Source: Novosphingobium sp. SG707
GTDB lineage: Bacteria; Pseudomonadota; Alphaproteobacteria; Sphingomonadales; Sphingomonadaceae
DNA length: 64,000 bases
Direction: 5' to 3'
NCBI RefSeq assembly: GCF_012275515.1
Contig: NZ_JAAZQL010000012.1
Coordinates: forward strand, 1-64,000
Position 1 is the first letter of the stretch; each line of letters begins with the position of its first letter. Below are positions 34,732 to 43,450 of this stretch, one piece after another. Both the position numbers and the translations under genes were made by a program. The notes beneath the pieces were generated by a model that saw only the letters and a list, made by a program, of their open reading frames with translations, did no database searches and was not told the DNA's origin.

Positions 34732-35520
34732 ATGCGAAAGATCGGCTGGATGCTGGGACTGGCTTTGCTGGCCTGCGGCGGTTGCCAAAAGGCGCAAGTA
34801 GGCGGGCAGACGCTCGCTTTGGTCAATGGTGAGCCGATTTCGCGCGATGATGTCGATCTTGAACTGGCGCTCTTGCCGCCCGACCAACGCGCGGGCGCCC
34901 GGCCCCGCGTCCTTCAGGACTTGATTGACCGCAAGCTGTTTGCCCAAGACGCCCGCGCGCGCGGCGCCGAGCGGGGTGTGACTTTTGTTCGTCTGGAGCG
35001 CCGCTGGCATGAGGTCCTGCTGGCCCAGAGCACCAGCGATATCATCGCCGCCCGCACCCGCCTGGCCGGCGATTCACAGGTGGAGGCATGGCTGGCCGCC
35101 CATCCCGAATATGGGGCGAAACATTGCTTTTATGTGATCGAGACCGTGAAGTTCTCCGCGCCCGAACCGATTGTGGATCTGGTAACGCATGTTCGCGACG
35201 CGGCCGGTTTGTCGGCCCTGCTGGCCCAGCGCAACATATTGGCTGCCCGCCGCGTGGAAGTGTGGGACAGCGCCAGCCTGACGCCGGAACAGGCCGATCT
35301 GGTCACCAAACTGCAAGCAGGCGGGCTAAAGCTTTCCACCCTTGGCAATGTCCGACAGGTTGTCATGCTTTCCGCGGTCCAGCCTGCCCCCCTTGACCGG
35401 GAGAGTGCCTTGGCCCTGCTCAAGGCCAATCTGCACCAGAAACAGCAGATGGATGCCTTGGCGCGGCACCGCATGGCGCTGCGCGCCGGGGCCCGGATTG
35501 AATGGGCGCCCCAGAAATGA
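34732..35520 (+). CDS. epsD: EpsD-family peptidyl-prolyl cis-trans isomerase lipoprotein
   Basis: 262 residues beginning seven bases after epsI. A lipoprotein signal with lipobox LLACGGC (about 11-17) is followed by a SurA-N/PpiC-type chaperone domain: LALVNGEPISRDDVDLEL (about 28-45), VLQDLIDRKLFAQDARARG (about 59-77). The parvulin core is divergent and lacks a clear active-site set, as is common in EpsD proteins. These factors help fold exported proteins of the EPS/exosortase system. The last gene of the exosortase operon; its stop lies inside a hairpin arm. Confidence 0.85.
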   Translation: MRKIGWMLGLALLACGGCQKAQVGGQTLALVNGEPISRDDVDLELALLPPDQRAGARPRVLQDLIDRKLFAQDARARGAERGVTFVRLERRWHEVLLAQSTSDIIAARTRLAGDSQVEAWLAAHPEYGAKHCFYVIETVKFSAPEPIVDLVTHVRDAAGLSALLAQRNILAARRVEVWDSASLTPEQADLVTKLQAGGLKLSTLGNVRQVVMLSAVQPAPLDRESALALLKANLHQKQQMDALARHRMALRAGARIEWAPQK

Positions 35521-35554
35521 GGAGCATGGCGATGGGAATGGCCGCGCTCCTCAT
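35517..35554. terminator. Hairpin spanning the epsD stop codon
   Basis: ATGAGGAGC (35517-35525) and GCTCCTCAT (35546-35554) are perfect 9-bp arms with a 20-nt loop, located between convergent genes ending at 35520 and 35565. The left arm includes the TGA stop. A likely bidirectional terminator without a U tract. Confidence 0.4.
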
Positions 35555-35564
35555 GCCATAGGGA

Positions 35565-36386
35565 TCAGTGCAGCGCCTTGGCGATCTCGGCAAGGTGGGC
35601 AATCTTGGTTGTTCCGATCAGGGCCGATGCGACAAGGGGATCGTCGATGCAGGTCCGTACCGCCTGAACCGGGGGGAGATCGGGGCGCATACGGATCACT
35701 TCGCGGGCGATCACGATAATTCCGCGGGCCTGCACATCTCCGGCATGTTGGCGCAGCACAGGCATCAGATCCACCGGCAATTCCAGCATGGTGGTTTCCG
35801 GGACGGCCAGCGCCGCGACCAATGCTTCGGCATCATCGCAAGAAAAGCCCACATGGCGTGCCTTTCCGGCCTTTTTCATGGAGGACAGCGCCTCGCCCAC
35901 AGCCGGATCGGCGGCCACGCTGGCCGGCGGGCTGTGCAGGATGAACCCATCCACGCGATCGGTGCGCAAACGCCGCAGCGATCCGTCGAGGCTTTTGACC
36001 AGAGCTTGGGGAGACCAGTCGAAACCCAGCACTTCGCCGCGCTTTGCGGTGACAGAGGTGCCCTTGGACCGCATCGCCAGCAGGGGACGCACCACCGGCT
36101 TCAGCCATGACAGCGCCCGCGCCTTGGGGGAAAAAACACGGCCACCCTTGGTGATGACAAAGGCCCTGTCGCGCCCGGCCCCGGCCAACACCGCGCCGAT
36201 GGCTTTTTCGCTGTCTCCCTGACCATAGATGTTCGATGTATCCAGCGTGGTGACGCCCATATCGAGCGCCGCGCGCAGCAGTCTGATGCTTTCGCTCAGC
36301 GGCTGGGGATTGTTGAAAGATCCAATGCGGCCGGCGCCAAGGCCGAGAGGTGAGAGTTTTGGTTCATCAATCACGATAGGTCTCAT
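35565..36386 (-). CDS. Aldo/keto reductase family oxidoreductase
   Basis: 273 residues from the ATG at 36386, which overlaps the upstream GH16 stop as ATGA. The N-terminal KLSPLGLGAGRIG (about 9-21) is the AKR opening. DTSNIYGQGDSEKAIG (about 47-62) carries the catalytic Asp and Tyr, and ITKGGR (about 77) the Lys region. The expected His is not in the usual motif (DGFILHSPPAS, about 144-154, does hold LHSP). NAD(P)H-dependent reduction of a carbonyl is expected. Translational coupling to an EPS-directed GH16 lipoprotein suggests that it handles a sugar or sugar-derived aldehyde, but this is inference. Confidence 0.85.
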   Translation of the reverse strand: MRPIVIDEPKLSPLGLGAGRIGSFNNPQPLSESIRLLRAALDMGVTTLDTSNIYGQGDSEKAIGAVLAGAGRDRAFVITKGGRVFSPKARALSWLKPVVRPLLAMRSKGTSVTAKRGEVLGFDWSPQALVKSLDGSLRRLRTDRVDGFILHSPPASVAADPAVGEALSSMKKAGKARHVGFSCDDAEALVAALAVPETTMLELPVDLMPVLRQHAGDVQARGIIVIAREVIRMRPDLPPVQAVRTCIDDPLVASALIGTTKIAHLAEIAKALH

Positions 36387-37294
36387 TTCAGCTTGTAGGC
36401 GCGAACCCAGGCGATCCGCATCTTGGCGGGAAATTGGGTGGTGGCGTTGACGTAGCCGGGCCATTTGCCCCCCACCGCAAGGTTGAGCAGCATATAGGCG
36501 GGCATGTGGAAATCGCGGTTCGGGCGCTGCCGGACCTGTCGATCATCGAAATACCAGGTGATTGTGGCGGGCGAGACAAGCACGCTGTAGGTATGGAATT
36601 GGGTCAGATCGGCGTTGGTATAATATTCGCGGCCCACATCATCGGCGATCTTGCGCCCGCCATCATCGGAAAAATGCGTAAAGTAGAGTTTGTCCGGTTC
36701 GCCGATCGATTCAAAAATGTCGATCTCCTGCTGGCCAACGGCCTGGGCCCATCCTTTTACCATACGCGGCTGTGGCAAAAGCCAGAATGCGGGCCAGACG
36801 GCATGGCTCATGGGCAGGGCAAGCCTTGCCTCAAACAGGCCATAGCGCTGGTTGAAGGACTTTTCCGTGGTGATCAGCCCGGAAAGATAGGGCAGGTGAT
36901 TGGTGTGGGGATCATCGACCACCGGGCTGGGCCGGGCCACAATGGTCAGCGTGCCCTTGCTCCATTCAAACGGGTTGGTGACGCCTTTGGGTTCGCCATA
37001 ATATTCCTGCTCTCCGTTGGGCTGCAGGGTGCGTGATTCCCAGCCTCGCGGATCGGAAACATCCTGTATTCCGAAATAGAAATTGGTTTTCCAGCGCCCA
37101 TCGGGGTTTTTCACAGCATCCCAGAAGGAAGGAGGGGCGGAAAAATCCTCATGGAAGGTTTGGACCAGTCCGGAACGGTTCAACTGTTTGTCGCCCACCA
37201 TCCGCGCATAAAGATCCTGGCATCCGCCAAGGAAAGCGGCTGCCGTAAGGATGAGCGCGCCGCGGACCAGCGGTTGCTGCCAATTTCTTTTCAT
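36383..37294 (-). CDS. GH16-family glycoside hydrolase lipoprotein
   Basis: 303 residues from the ATG at 37294, which overlaps the preceding glycosyltransferase stop (ATGA). A lipoprotein signal ends in FLGGC (about 24-28). The GH16 fold follows, with WPAFWLLPQ (about 167-175), the catalytic QQEIDIFESIG (about 189-199, ExDxxE) and WYFDDRQV (about 250). A membrane-anchored EPS depolymerase or transglycosylase is likely. It differs from the soluble secreted GH16 at 17448, so the locus encodes two GH16 enzymes with different cell addresses. It is the third gene of a chain with the flippase and GT2 genes. Confidence 0.92.
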   Translation of the reverse strand: MKRNWQQPLVRGALILTAAAFLGGCQDLYARMVGDKQLNRSGLVQTFHEDFSAPPSFWDAVKNPDGRWKTNFYFGIQDVSDPRGWESRTLQPNGEQEYYGEPKGVTNPFEWSKGTLTIVARPSPVVDDPHTNHLPYLSGLITTEKSFNQRYGLFEARLALPMSHAVWPAFWLLPQPRMVKGWAQAVGQQEIDIFESIGEPDKLYFTHFSDDGGRKIADDVGREYYTNADLTQFHTYSVLVSPATITWYFDDRQVRQRPNRDFHMPAYMLLNLAVGGKWPGYVNATTQFPAKMRIAWVRAYKLK

Positions 37295-38190
37295 CGCCAC
37301 ACTGCTCCCCCACATGCGCGGATATAATTGGCTGTTTCACGAGAAAACGGCTTGCGCTTTGGCCGATCCTTGCGAGCCAGCCAGTTTCGGAACTGCTGTA
37401 TTGCCCCGACGACGCTGACGTCGCCTCGGGCAAAGAAAAGGAGGTAAGGCGTGAAGAGAATATAATTGATCACGACCCAAGGAAAAGGGATCCTCAGGTA
37501 GCTTATAATGTATTTATTAGCGAGGCGATCAGTCTGAACTACTCTTTTTGGCTTTCGGCCCGCCGGATGTTCCAATTCTTCGGCCGAGATGTCGGGTGAG
37601 TAGATGATCTTCCACCCGGCATCGACGATGCGATAGGACAGCTCGATCTCCTCCAGCCCATAAAAAAAGTCCGGAAGAAAGCCCCCAACCTGCTTGAGCG
37701 TGGCCGCGCGAAAGCCGACACAGCCCCCGACAAAGCGGAAGGTGTCAAAAGGCCGCGCCAGGTCCACGGCTTTGTTCGTATGCGGGATCAGATCGACCCG
37801 GCGGCGCGTCTCGCCCCGAACATGCTTGCGGATCGTGACCGCGCCCAATCGTGCATCGGCATCGAACAAGGCGGCGAAGCGATCAAGAAAATCCTCTGTT
37901 TCAACAAACACATCATCATCCAGCAGAATGATGATGTCTCCTCTTGCGGCCGAAAAACCATCATTGCGGGCCACGACTCCCCGGTTATGCGGCTCCTGAA
38001 TCAGGCGCGCCGAGGGGAAAGGCGCCAGCAGGGCTGCACGGTCCTGATCTGGCGGGTTGTTGTCCACCAGAATGACTTCGGTATCCTCACGATGGGCAAC
38101 GAATGGCCGCAACCGGCCCAGCACTTCAGCCAGCACCGCATCGCGCGCATAGGTCAGGATGACGATGGAAAAGCGTGGTGTCTGGGTCAT
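37291..38190 (-). CDS. Family 2 glycosyltransferase
   Basis: 299 residues from the ATG at 38190, which overlaps the flippase stop (ATGA). GT2 A-fold motifs: IVILTYARDAVLAEVL (about 9-24), VILVDNNPPDQD (about 40-51), IILLDDDVFVE (about 86-96, the metal-binding DxD) and FFYGLEEIELSYRIVDAGW (about 173-191, the acceptor/base region). One or two hydrophobic stretches lie near residues 235-260. It adds a sugar to the growing EPS repeat. It is of a different subfamily from the paired GT2 proteins at 100 and 5161. Confidence 0.92.
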   Translation of the reverse strand: MTQTPRFSIVILTYARDAVLAEVLGRLRPFVAHREDTEVILVDNNPPDQDRAALLAPFPSARLIQEPHNRGVVARNDGFSAARGDIIILLDDDVFVETEDFLDRFAALFDADARLGAVTIRKHVRGETRRRVDLIPHTNKAVDLARPFDTFRFVGGCVGFRAATLKQVGGFLPDFFYGLEEIELSYRIVDAGWKIIYSPDISAEELEHPAGRKPKRVVQTDRLANKYIISYLRIPFPWVVINYILFTPYLLFFARGDVSVVGAIQQFRNWLARKDRPKRKPFSRETANYIRACGGAVWR

Positions 38191-39482
38191 GCCGATACCA
38201 TGGGGGTGGATTGCCTTTGTTCGGCCCAATGGGCCGCGCCAAACAGGAAAAGGAGGTTGGCCGCCTGCGCCACGGCGATGCCCACCGCCATGCCGATCAC
38301 CCCGTGACCGCTGCCCGCGACCAGCAGGATGATGGTGACGATGGCCGTTGCGGTGCGCGTGGCGAACATGGTTGCGCTGGCCCGCAGGACAATCAGCATG
38401 GTTTCCGAAGGCTGGTTGAGGCAGAACAGGAACGTGGCCAGAGCGAGCAGCCGCACCTCGTGGGTGATGCCCGAATAACGGTGGTGAAACGCCAGATCCA
38501 GCAAGGGTTGGGCGCCCAGAGCCACAAGGGCGAGATACCCCCCCGTCACCACGATCAGCAGCAGGCGCGTCTTTTGGACTGAATGGCGAAGACCGGCCAT
38601 TCCCTGCGTGGCCAGCGCATGAGCCGCGCGGGGCTTGTCAATCGAATCGATCGCCGAAACGATGCTGACCGCTGGATTTGTCAGCGTGCGGGCGGCGGTG
38701 AAAACGGCGGCGGCCAAGGCCCCGTCCAACAAGCCGATCAGAATCACCACCGTTGCGCTGGAATAAAAGACATAGGGAATGATTGTCAGCGAAAGCCAGA
38801 CGGCGAAACGCCGGTGCCGATGGAAACAATCAAGGCTGCGCGCGATGGAAAAGCCCCTTGGCCGCAGCCCGATCAGCGCGGCCAGCGTGGCGGACATGCC
38901 CGCCGCCAGCCACACCAGCGCGCCGGTGAAGGCGCTGGGGTGGAAATGGGGCAGGATGATCGCCAAGGCTACCAGAGAGAGCGCATAGAGCAGCGCCACA
39001 AAGGCGGCCGCATTGGCCTTCCCGATCTTGTAAAGCCAGCGACGGACATGCTCTGCAAACAGCAGCGGCGGCGTAATTATGGCGCCCAGCATAAGAGGCT
39101 CGATACCCAAGGCCATTTGCGGATGCAAAGGGGCCAGCAGCCGCAGCACCCCCGCAATCCCGGCCAAACCCGCGGCCAGGCCCAAGGCCACCATCACATT
39201 AAACCACCACCAATCGGAGTGATATTGGCGTGCGGCCATGGTGCTGAGTTGGGGCACATGCTCGGTGATATAGGGCAGCACCACCGCCGAGCGATGAAAC
39301 CCGGCGACGAAATAATAGATCCCGATTGCAAGACCTATGGCCCCGAACTGTTCATTGGGCAGCATCCGGCCCAAGGCGGCTGTGGCAATGATATTGGCGA
39401 CGCCTTGGGCGCCTTGGTCAATCAGAGAGAAGATCCGCGCCATGTTTTCCGAATGCGATAAGCGCTGTAATCGGGAAAGCAT
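38187..39482 (-). CDS. Wzx-like polysaccharide flippase (MOP superfamily)
   Basis: 431 residues with about 12-14 hydrophobic segments. The opening IFSLIDQGAQGVANIIATAALGRML (about 17-41) matches the first helix of oligosaccharide flippases. Shares no obvious block with the MurJ-like flippase at 14940. It probably moves undecaprenyl-linked repeats to the periplasm. First in a minus-strand chain (flippase, GT2, GH16, aldo/keto reductase) in which each start overlaps the previous stop. It lies 40 bp after the Wzc-type gene and so probably shares its promoter. Confidence 0.82.
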   Translation of the reverse strand: MLSRLQRLSHSENMARIFSLIDQGAQGVANIIATAALGRMLPNEQFGAIGLAIGIYYFVAGFHRSAVVLPYITEHVPQLSTMAARQYHSDWWWFNVMVALGLAAGLAGIAGVLRLLAPLHPQMALGIEPLMLGAIITPPLLFAEHVRRWLYKIGKANAAAFVALLYALSLVALAIILPHFHPSAFTGALVWLAAGMSATLAALIGLRPRGFSIARSLDCFHRHRRFAVWLSLTIIPYVFYSSATVVILIGLLDGALAAAVFTAARTLTNPAVSIVSAIDSIDKPRAAHALATQGMAGLRHSVQKTRLLLIVVTGGYLALVALGAQPLLDLAFHHRYSGITHEVRLLALATFLFCLNQPSETMLIVLRASATMFATRTATAIVTIILLVAGSGHGVIGMAVGIAVAQAANLLFLFGAAHWAEQRQSTPMVSA

Positions 39483-39522
39483 GGCGCTTTGACCTCCAGT
39501 ATCATCATGATTTGAAGTAAAT

Positions 39523-41631
39523 TTACGCAGTTGCGTAATACTCCTTCATTTCCGTGTAATATTGCGACGCATCGCCATAGCCGACATGCGCCTGCGCATT
39601 GGCGTCCACCAAGGAGAGGGCAATGCCATCCACGCGGCCGCCAACCGTTTCCAGTTGATGGATGGCCGCACGCGTCGCCCGCACAGGGGTCTGGCGCCAG
39701 CGGGTCAACAGGCCCAGCGCGTCGATATGCGGCAGCAGGAGGCGGACATCGACCACCGCCAGAACGGGCGCCGTATCGATGACGATCAGATCATATTCCT
39801 CCCGCAGCTTCCCCATCAACTCATCAAAGGCCGGTGTGCCGAATGGCTGGGGCCCGATATGGGATTGCGGCGCCAGCTGCAGCAGGTGCAGCCCGGTCGA
39901 ATCGACGGAAATGGCCTCTTCAAGCGCTGCGGTGCCATTGATCACCTGATTCAGGCCGATCTTGGCATCGGGAGCCAAAAGGGTGGTCACGCTGCGCCGA
40001 CGAAGGTCGCAATCCATCAGCAGGACACGCTCGCCCGCCATGGCTTGCGTCCGCGCCATATTGATTGCGGTCGTGGTCTTGCCCTCCTTCGGCAGCGCCG
40101 AGGTCACGGCAATGACCTTCACATTCTGGTCGCTCATCCGCAGGTTGGTGGCAAGGCTGCGATAGGCTTCGGCATAGAGCGAAAGCGGATGCGCCGTGAG
40201 CGCTTCGACCGGATCCTTGGTGGTCGGACGGTCGATCGCACTGGTCAGCGTCGGCAGCGAATTCAGATAGGTTTTGCCCAACAGGCGCTCGATATCGCCA
40301 TTGTTGTCGATACCGATGGACCAGCGTTCGCGGAAGAAGGCAATGCCGATCCCCGCCGCAAAGCCCAGAATCAGGCCAATCGCGATATTGAGCGGCAGGA
40401 TCGGAAAGCTGGGCCGCATGGGCGGCGACGCACGCATCGTGATCGTGGTGTCGGGCGGCAGAACGGCGCGCTTGGCCACTTCCTGCGTGCTGTTGCTCAA
40501 CATGTTGTTATACAATGTGTTGGCGGTTTCGGCCTGGCGCTGAAGCCCTTCCAACTGGGTTGCGGCGGCGATCTGGTTGATCTGTCGATTGCGCGCTTCG
40601 GCCAGCGCGGAGGACAGGGCCTTGACCTTCTGCTCTTCAAAACGGACCGACGCATAGGCCTGATCGGATTGGCGCACGGTTTCCGACCGGACCTGATTGT
40701 TGATGCTGTCGAGTTCTTTTTGCGCCTCGATCACCTTGGGGTGCATCGAGCCGTAGCGTGATTGCAGCGAGGCCAGATTGCGCGAAACCTGCGCCTGTTG
40801 ATCGCGCAGCGGCGTCAGGGGTGAATTTGTGGCGAACTGGTCATTCATGCCGCCCTGACGCACAAAGCTGGCGCGCGCGCGCGCTTCGCCCAATTGGGCC
40901 TGCGCCATGCCCAGCGAACTGGCCAACATGGCGATGTCCTGACCAATGGCGGGCGATTTCGGGTCGAATTCGACCCTGTGCTCCAGCTTGAACCGCGCCA
41001 CGGCGGCATCGGCATCGCGCGCCTGCTGGGCCATCTGGACCATCGATGCGTCCATCCGGTTCGAACTGCTTTGCGAGAGCGCTGTGTTGTCCGCGCTCTG
41101 TTGATCCTCATAGGCTTTGCCAAAGGCATCGCTGATCTTGGCGGCCTGCAGCGGGTCGGCATGGGTAAAGCTGATGTCGATCAGCGGGGTTTCGCTGACC
41201 CGCTTGACCTTCAGACTGTCGAGCAGGGCTGCGGCAACCGCTTCGCGCACATTCCCGCCGGTCAGATATTTCTTGGCCTTGTCCGCCAGTTGCGGGTCCC
41301 GCTCCAGCTTGAGGGCTGTGACAACACGCACCGCTACGGGCAGGGATTGAATGCCCTGGACCGCGGCGTCGATCCGCGAATCGCGCTGTTGGTCGCTCAA
41401 AGGCGCTGGAACCGCCGAACTGTTCTGCGAAACATCGGGCGGCACCTGCGGCGCATAGGTCATTTCGGTCACGGCGGTGTATCGGTTTGGCAGGAAATAG
41501 GTCAGCCCGCCAAACAGGATAGCCCCCACGGCGGTGCAGGCCAGAATCGGCCCCACGTGTCGCCGATAACGAGACGTGACCGCCGCCAGGTCCAACCGCT
41601 CTTCGTCGCGAATTCCGCCCATCGAAGCCAT
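39523..41631 (-). CDS. Wzc/ExoP-type chain-length determinant with tyrosine-kinase domain
   Basis: 702 residues. A Wzz domain (about 10-110) begins after a first membrane helix (VGPILACTAVGAILFGGLTYFL). A long coiled-coil-rich periplasmic part (about 170-400) and a second helix (PLNIAIGLILGFAAGIGIAFF, about 417-437) follow. The cytoplasmic BY-kinase domain has Walker A ALPKEGKTTTAIN (about 508-520), Walker A' LLMDCDLRR (about 533-541) and Walker B LIVIDTAPVLAV (about 611-622). The C-terminus YYTEMKEYYATA is the autophosphorylated tyrosine cluster. It sets EPS chain length and couples the inner-membrane machinery to the GumB-type channel. It likely heads the minus-strand operon down to 35565. 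Confidence 0.95.
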   Translation of the reverse strand: MASMGGIRDEERLDLAAVTSRYRRHVGPILACTAVGAILFGGLTYFLPNRYTAVTEMTYAPQVPPDVSQNSSAVPAPLSDQQRDSRIDAAVQGIQSLPVAVRVVTALKLERDPQLADKAKKYLTGGNVREAVAAALLDSLKVKRVSETPLIDISFTHADPLQAAKISDAFGKAYEDQQSADNTALSQSSSNRMDASMVQMAQQARDADAAVARFKLEHRVEFDPKSPAIGQDIAMLASSLGMAQAQLGEARARASFVRQGGMNDQFATNSPLTPLRDQQAQVSRNLASLQSRYGSMHPKVIEAQKELDSINNQVRSETVRQSDQAYASVRFEEQKVKALSSALAEARNRQINQIAAATQLEGLQRQAETANTLYNNMLSNSTQEVAKRAVLPPDTTITMRASPPMRPSFPILPLNIAIGLILGFAAGIGIAFFRERWSIGIDNNGDIERLLGKTYLNSLPTLTSAIDRPTTKDPVEALTAHPLSLYAEAYRSLATNLRMSDQNVKVIAVTSALPKEGKTTTAINMARTQAMAGERVLLMDCDLRRRSVTTLLAPDAKIGLNQVINGTAALEEAISVDSTGLHLLQLAPQSHIGPQPFGTPAFDELMGKLREEYDLIVIDTAPVLAVVDVRLLLPHIDALGLLTRWRQTPVRATRAAIHQLETVGGRVDGIALSLVDANAQAHVGYGDASQYYTEMKEYYATA

Positions 41632-42608
41632 TTATTACACCTCAATAATGTGCCGGGATCCAAAAGATCGCGAACATCCATCCATAAGTGCAATACCTAA
41701 CCTTGTCGCAGATGCGAAGGCAATATCCTCTTTCGAAATTGGCCTATAAGATGTCGCCATTACCGAACTACATTTCCAAAATGTTTTAATGTGTGTGGTG
41801 ATGTGCGGGGAGGATGGCGTTATTTAATCCATTATGGATATAAAATCTTATATATAAAAACTTATATACTGGCGTTCCGCGCTGCTATTTCCGCGACGTG
41901 CGGACGAAGTGCATAAATTTGTCAGTGTTTTCCGGGGCGCCGACCGGCGTTCGCCGATACCTGCTATGTGTTTGATCGACTTGATGCTCGGTCAGGCTGG
42001 GCCGGTGCAATGGGGCCATAACGGACAAGATCTGCTGCTTATCCTCGTTGATCACCGGATCGCGTTGCCGCAGAAGCCGAGCGTTGCCTTGCGCTATTTC
42101 CATTCAATATGGAGGTTTGCTCCGCCTTTCCATGCCCGATCTCTGGGAGGGCTGGCGCAAGGCAGCAGGAACCATCGGGGCGATTCTGCGTTGCACCACG
42201 GAATCGCGCTTTTGGAGGGGGTATCGACCGGATTGCTCATGCGGCCCGTCGCTTTCCGATCCGCTCCCGAAGAAGATCCCTCTGCTCGCCTTTCCAGGCT
42301 TCATGGCCAAAGGGTACCGCAGAATGCCCATTTCAAACGTGGACGCGACTTGGATTCTGGAATGTCTTTGAGGGGGGCACAGGCCAAAATACATGTTTGA
42401 ACCGAATCCACCCTTAATCTCCTTTTGTAAATCGAGAATGAAGTTTACTTTGTGCAGTAACAAAAGCTCGATTCCACAAGGGCATGTTCGGCCCCGTCGG
42501 CTATCCGACATCTGATTAAGGGCTTCTAAGTGGAAGCAAGGTCGAGGATCGTTCCTCGCCGGATTGTCCGCAATCTTTCGGTTTTCTCAACAGGCATTGA
42601 GATGTGCT
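41632..42608. other. Large divergent intergenic region with dyads and direct repeats
   Basis: About 980 bp with no supported gene. The part next to the Wzc-type gene is AT-rich and contains ATCCATTATGGAT (41827-41839, perfect 6-1-6 dyad) and two copies of CTTATATA (41847-41854, 41861-41868) with starts 14 bp apart. The region from 41880 to 42600 has normal GC and only short frames. It is a probable regulatory region for the Wzc operon. Confidence 0.5.
41827..41868. promoter_or_regulatory. Dyad and tandem CTTATATA repeats upstream of the Wzc-type gene
   Basis: The ATCCAT/ATGGAT dyad is followed by two CTTATATA repeats with starts 14 bp apart, about 200 bp in front of the Wzc-type start at 41631. 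It may be a regulator site or a bent promoter region; no regulator is identified. Confidence 0.25.
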
Positions 42609-43445
42609 ATGACGACGACATCAAGACATATAATTTATTGGGGGCTGATTGCAGCCGTATTGGCCTTGCTGGCGTTGGCTGAGTTCAATCTTCCGCATAT
42701 TCTTCGTATGGCGCAGAATATTGGGATAGATTCGCAGGTGCCGCTGATGGCGCTTTTGCTGTTCCTCGCCTTGCTGGTCCTGCAGCCGCTTGTGCAGAAA
42801 CTCCTGCCCGCCCCGGAGGGGGCGGCTTTGGATGATTTGGGCCAAGACGTTGGCCGTGGGGCTACGGCGCGAATCTACGTCCTGCTGGCGCTGGGCATCC
42901 TGTGCACGGTGGCGGGGGCCATCGTCCTGCTTCAGGCCCGCAATCTGCCGTCTGCCAAAGGGCCCGCGGTCGACATGGATCTTTCACGTCCGGCTGATCC
43001 GAAAGAGGGATTCGTCAAGGTGCTTGGCGCCCGTCCCTTGGGGGCCGTCCTGCGTTACAAAGGCGCGGGGCTGGATTTCGCACCGCCCACGCGCTTTCTG
43101 CCCGTCCAGAGCGCCCAGCAGACCGGGGCGGCCTGGCTGGTGGTGCAATTGCCCGACGACGGCCTGACCTTCGATCCTGCAACGGTGAATTCCATGGGGT
43201 TGACGGGTCTGCTGGTGGCCGACATCCTGCCCGTTTCGGCCGAATACAGCCTGCGTGAGCAAGGCACTCTGGCCAAAGGCAAATATTGGGTTCTCTTCAC
43301 CAATCCCGAGGAATTGTATGCCCAATACTGGCGCCACGCGACCTTTCGCTTTTTCGCGGCGCTGCTGTTCCTGCTCTTCGCGGCGGGGCAATGGGTCATG
43401 CTCTATCGCCAAACAAGGCATGATCGCCAATTCAGCATGAACTGA
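42609..43445 (+). CDS. Three-helix membrane protein of unknown function
   Basis: 278 residues from the ATG at 42609; an upstream in-frame start would add 15 residues. Hydrophobic segments lie at about 7-28, 42-60, 85-107 and 250-268. A soluble, beta-rich part (about 110-245, for example AAWLVVQLPDDGLTFDP) is probably on the periplasmic side. No known domain is recognised. It faces the Wzc-type gene across the large spacer and is convergent with the secretin gene (5 bp between stops). A helper role in EPS assembly or in the secretin complex is possible but unsupported. Confidence 0.7.
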   Translation: MTTTSRHIIYWGLIAAVLALLALAEFNLPHILRMAQNIGIDSQVPLMALLLFLALLVLQPLVQKLLPAPEGAALDDLGQDVGRGATARIYVLLALGILCTVAGAIVLLQARNLPSAKGPAVDMDLSRPADPKEGFVKVLGARPLGAVLRYKGAGLDFAPPTRFLPVQSAQQTGAAWLVVQLPDDGLTFDPATVNSMGLTGLLVADILPVSAEYSLREQGTLAKGKYWVLFTNPEELYAQYWRHATFRFFAALLFLLFAAGQWVMLYRQTRHDRQFSMN

Positions 43446-43450
43446 GCACC

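Noticed and set aside
42104..42511. 135-residue minus-strand frame in the large spacer
   Set aside because: No ribosome site or family features, overlapped by equally open frames on the other strand.
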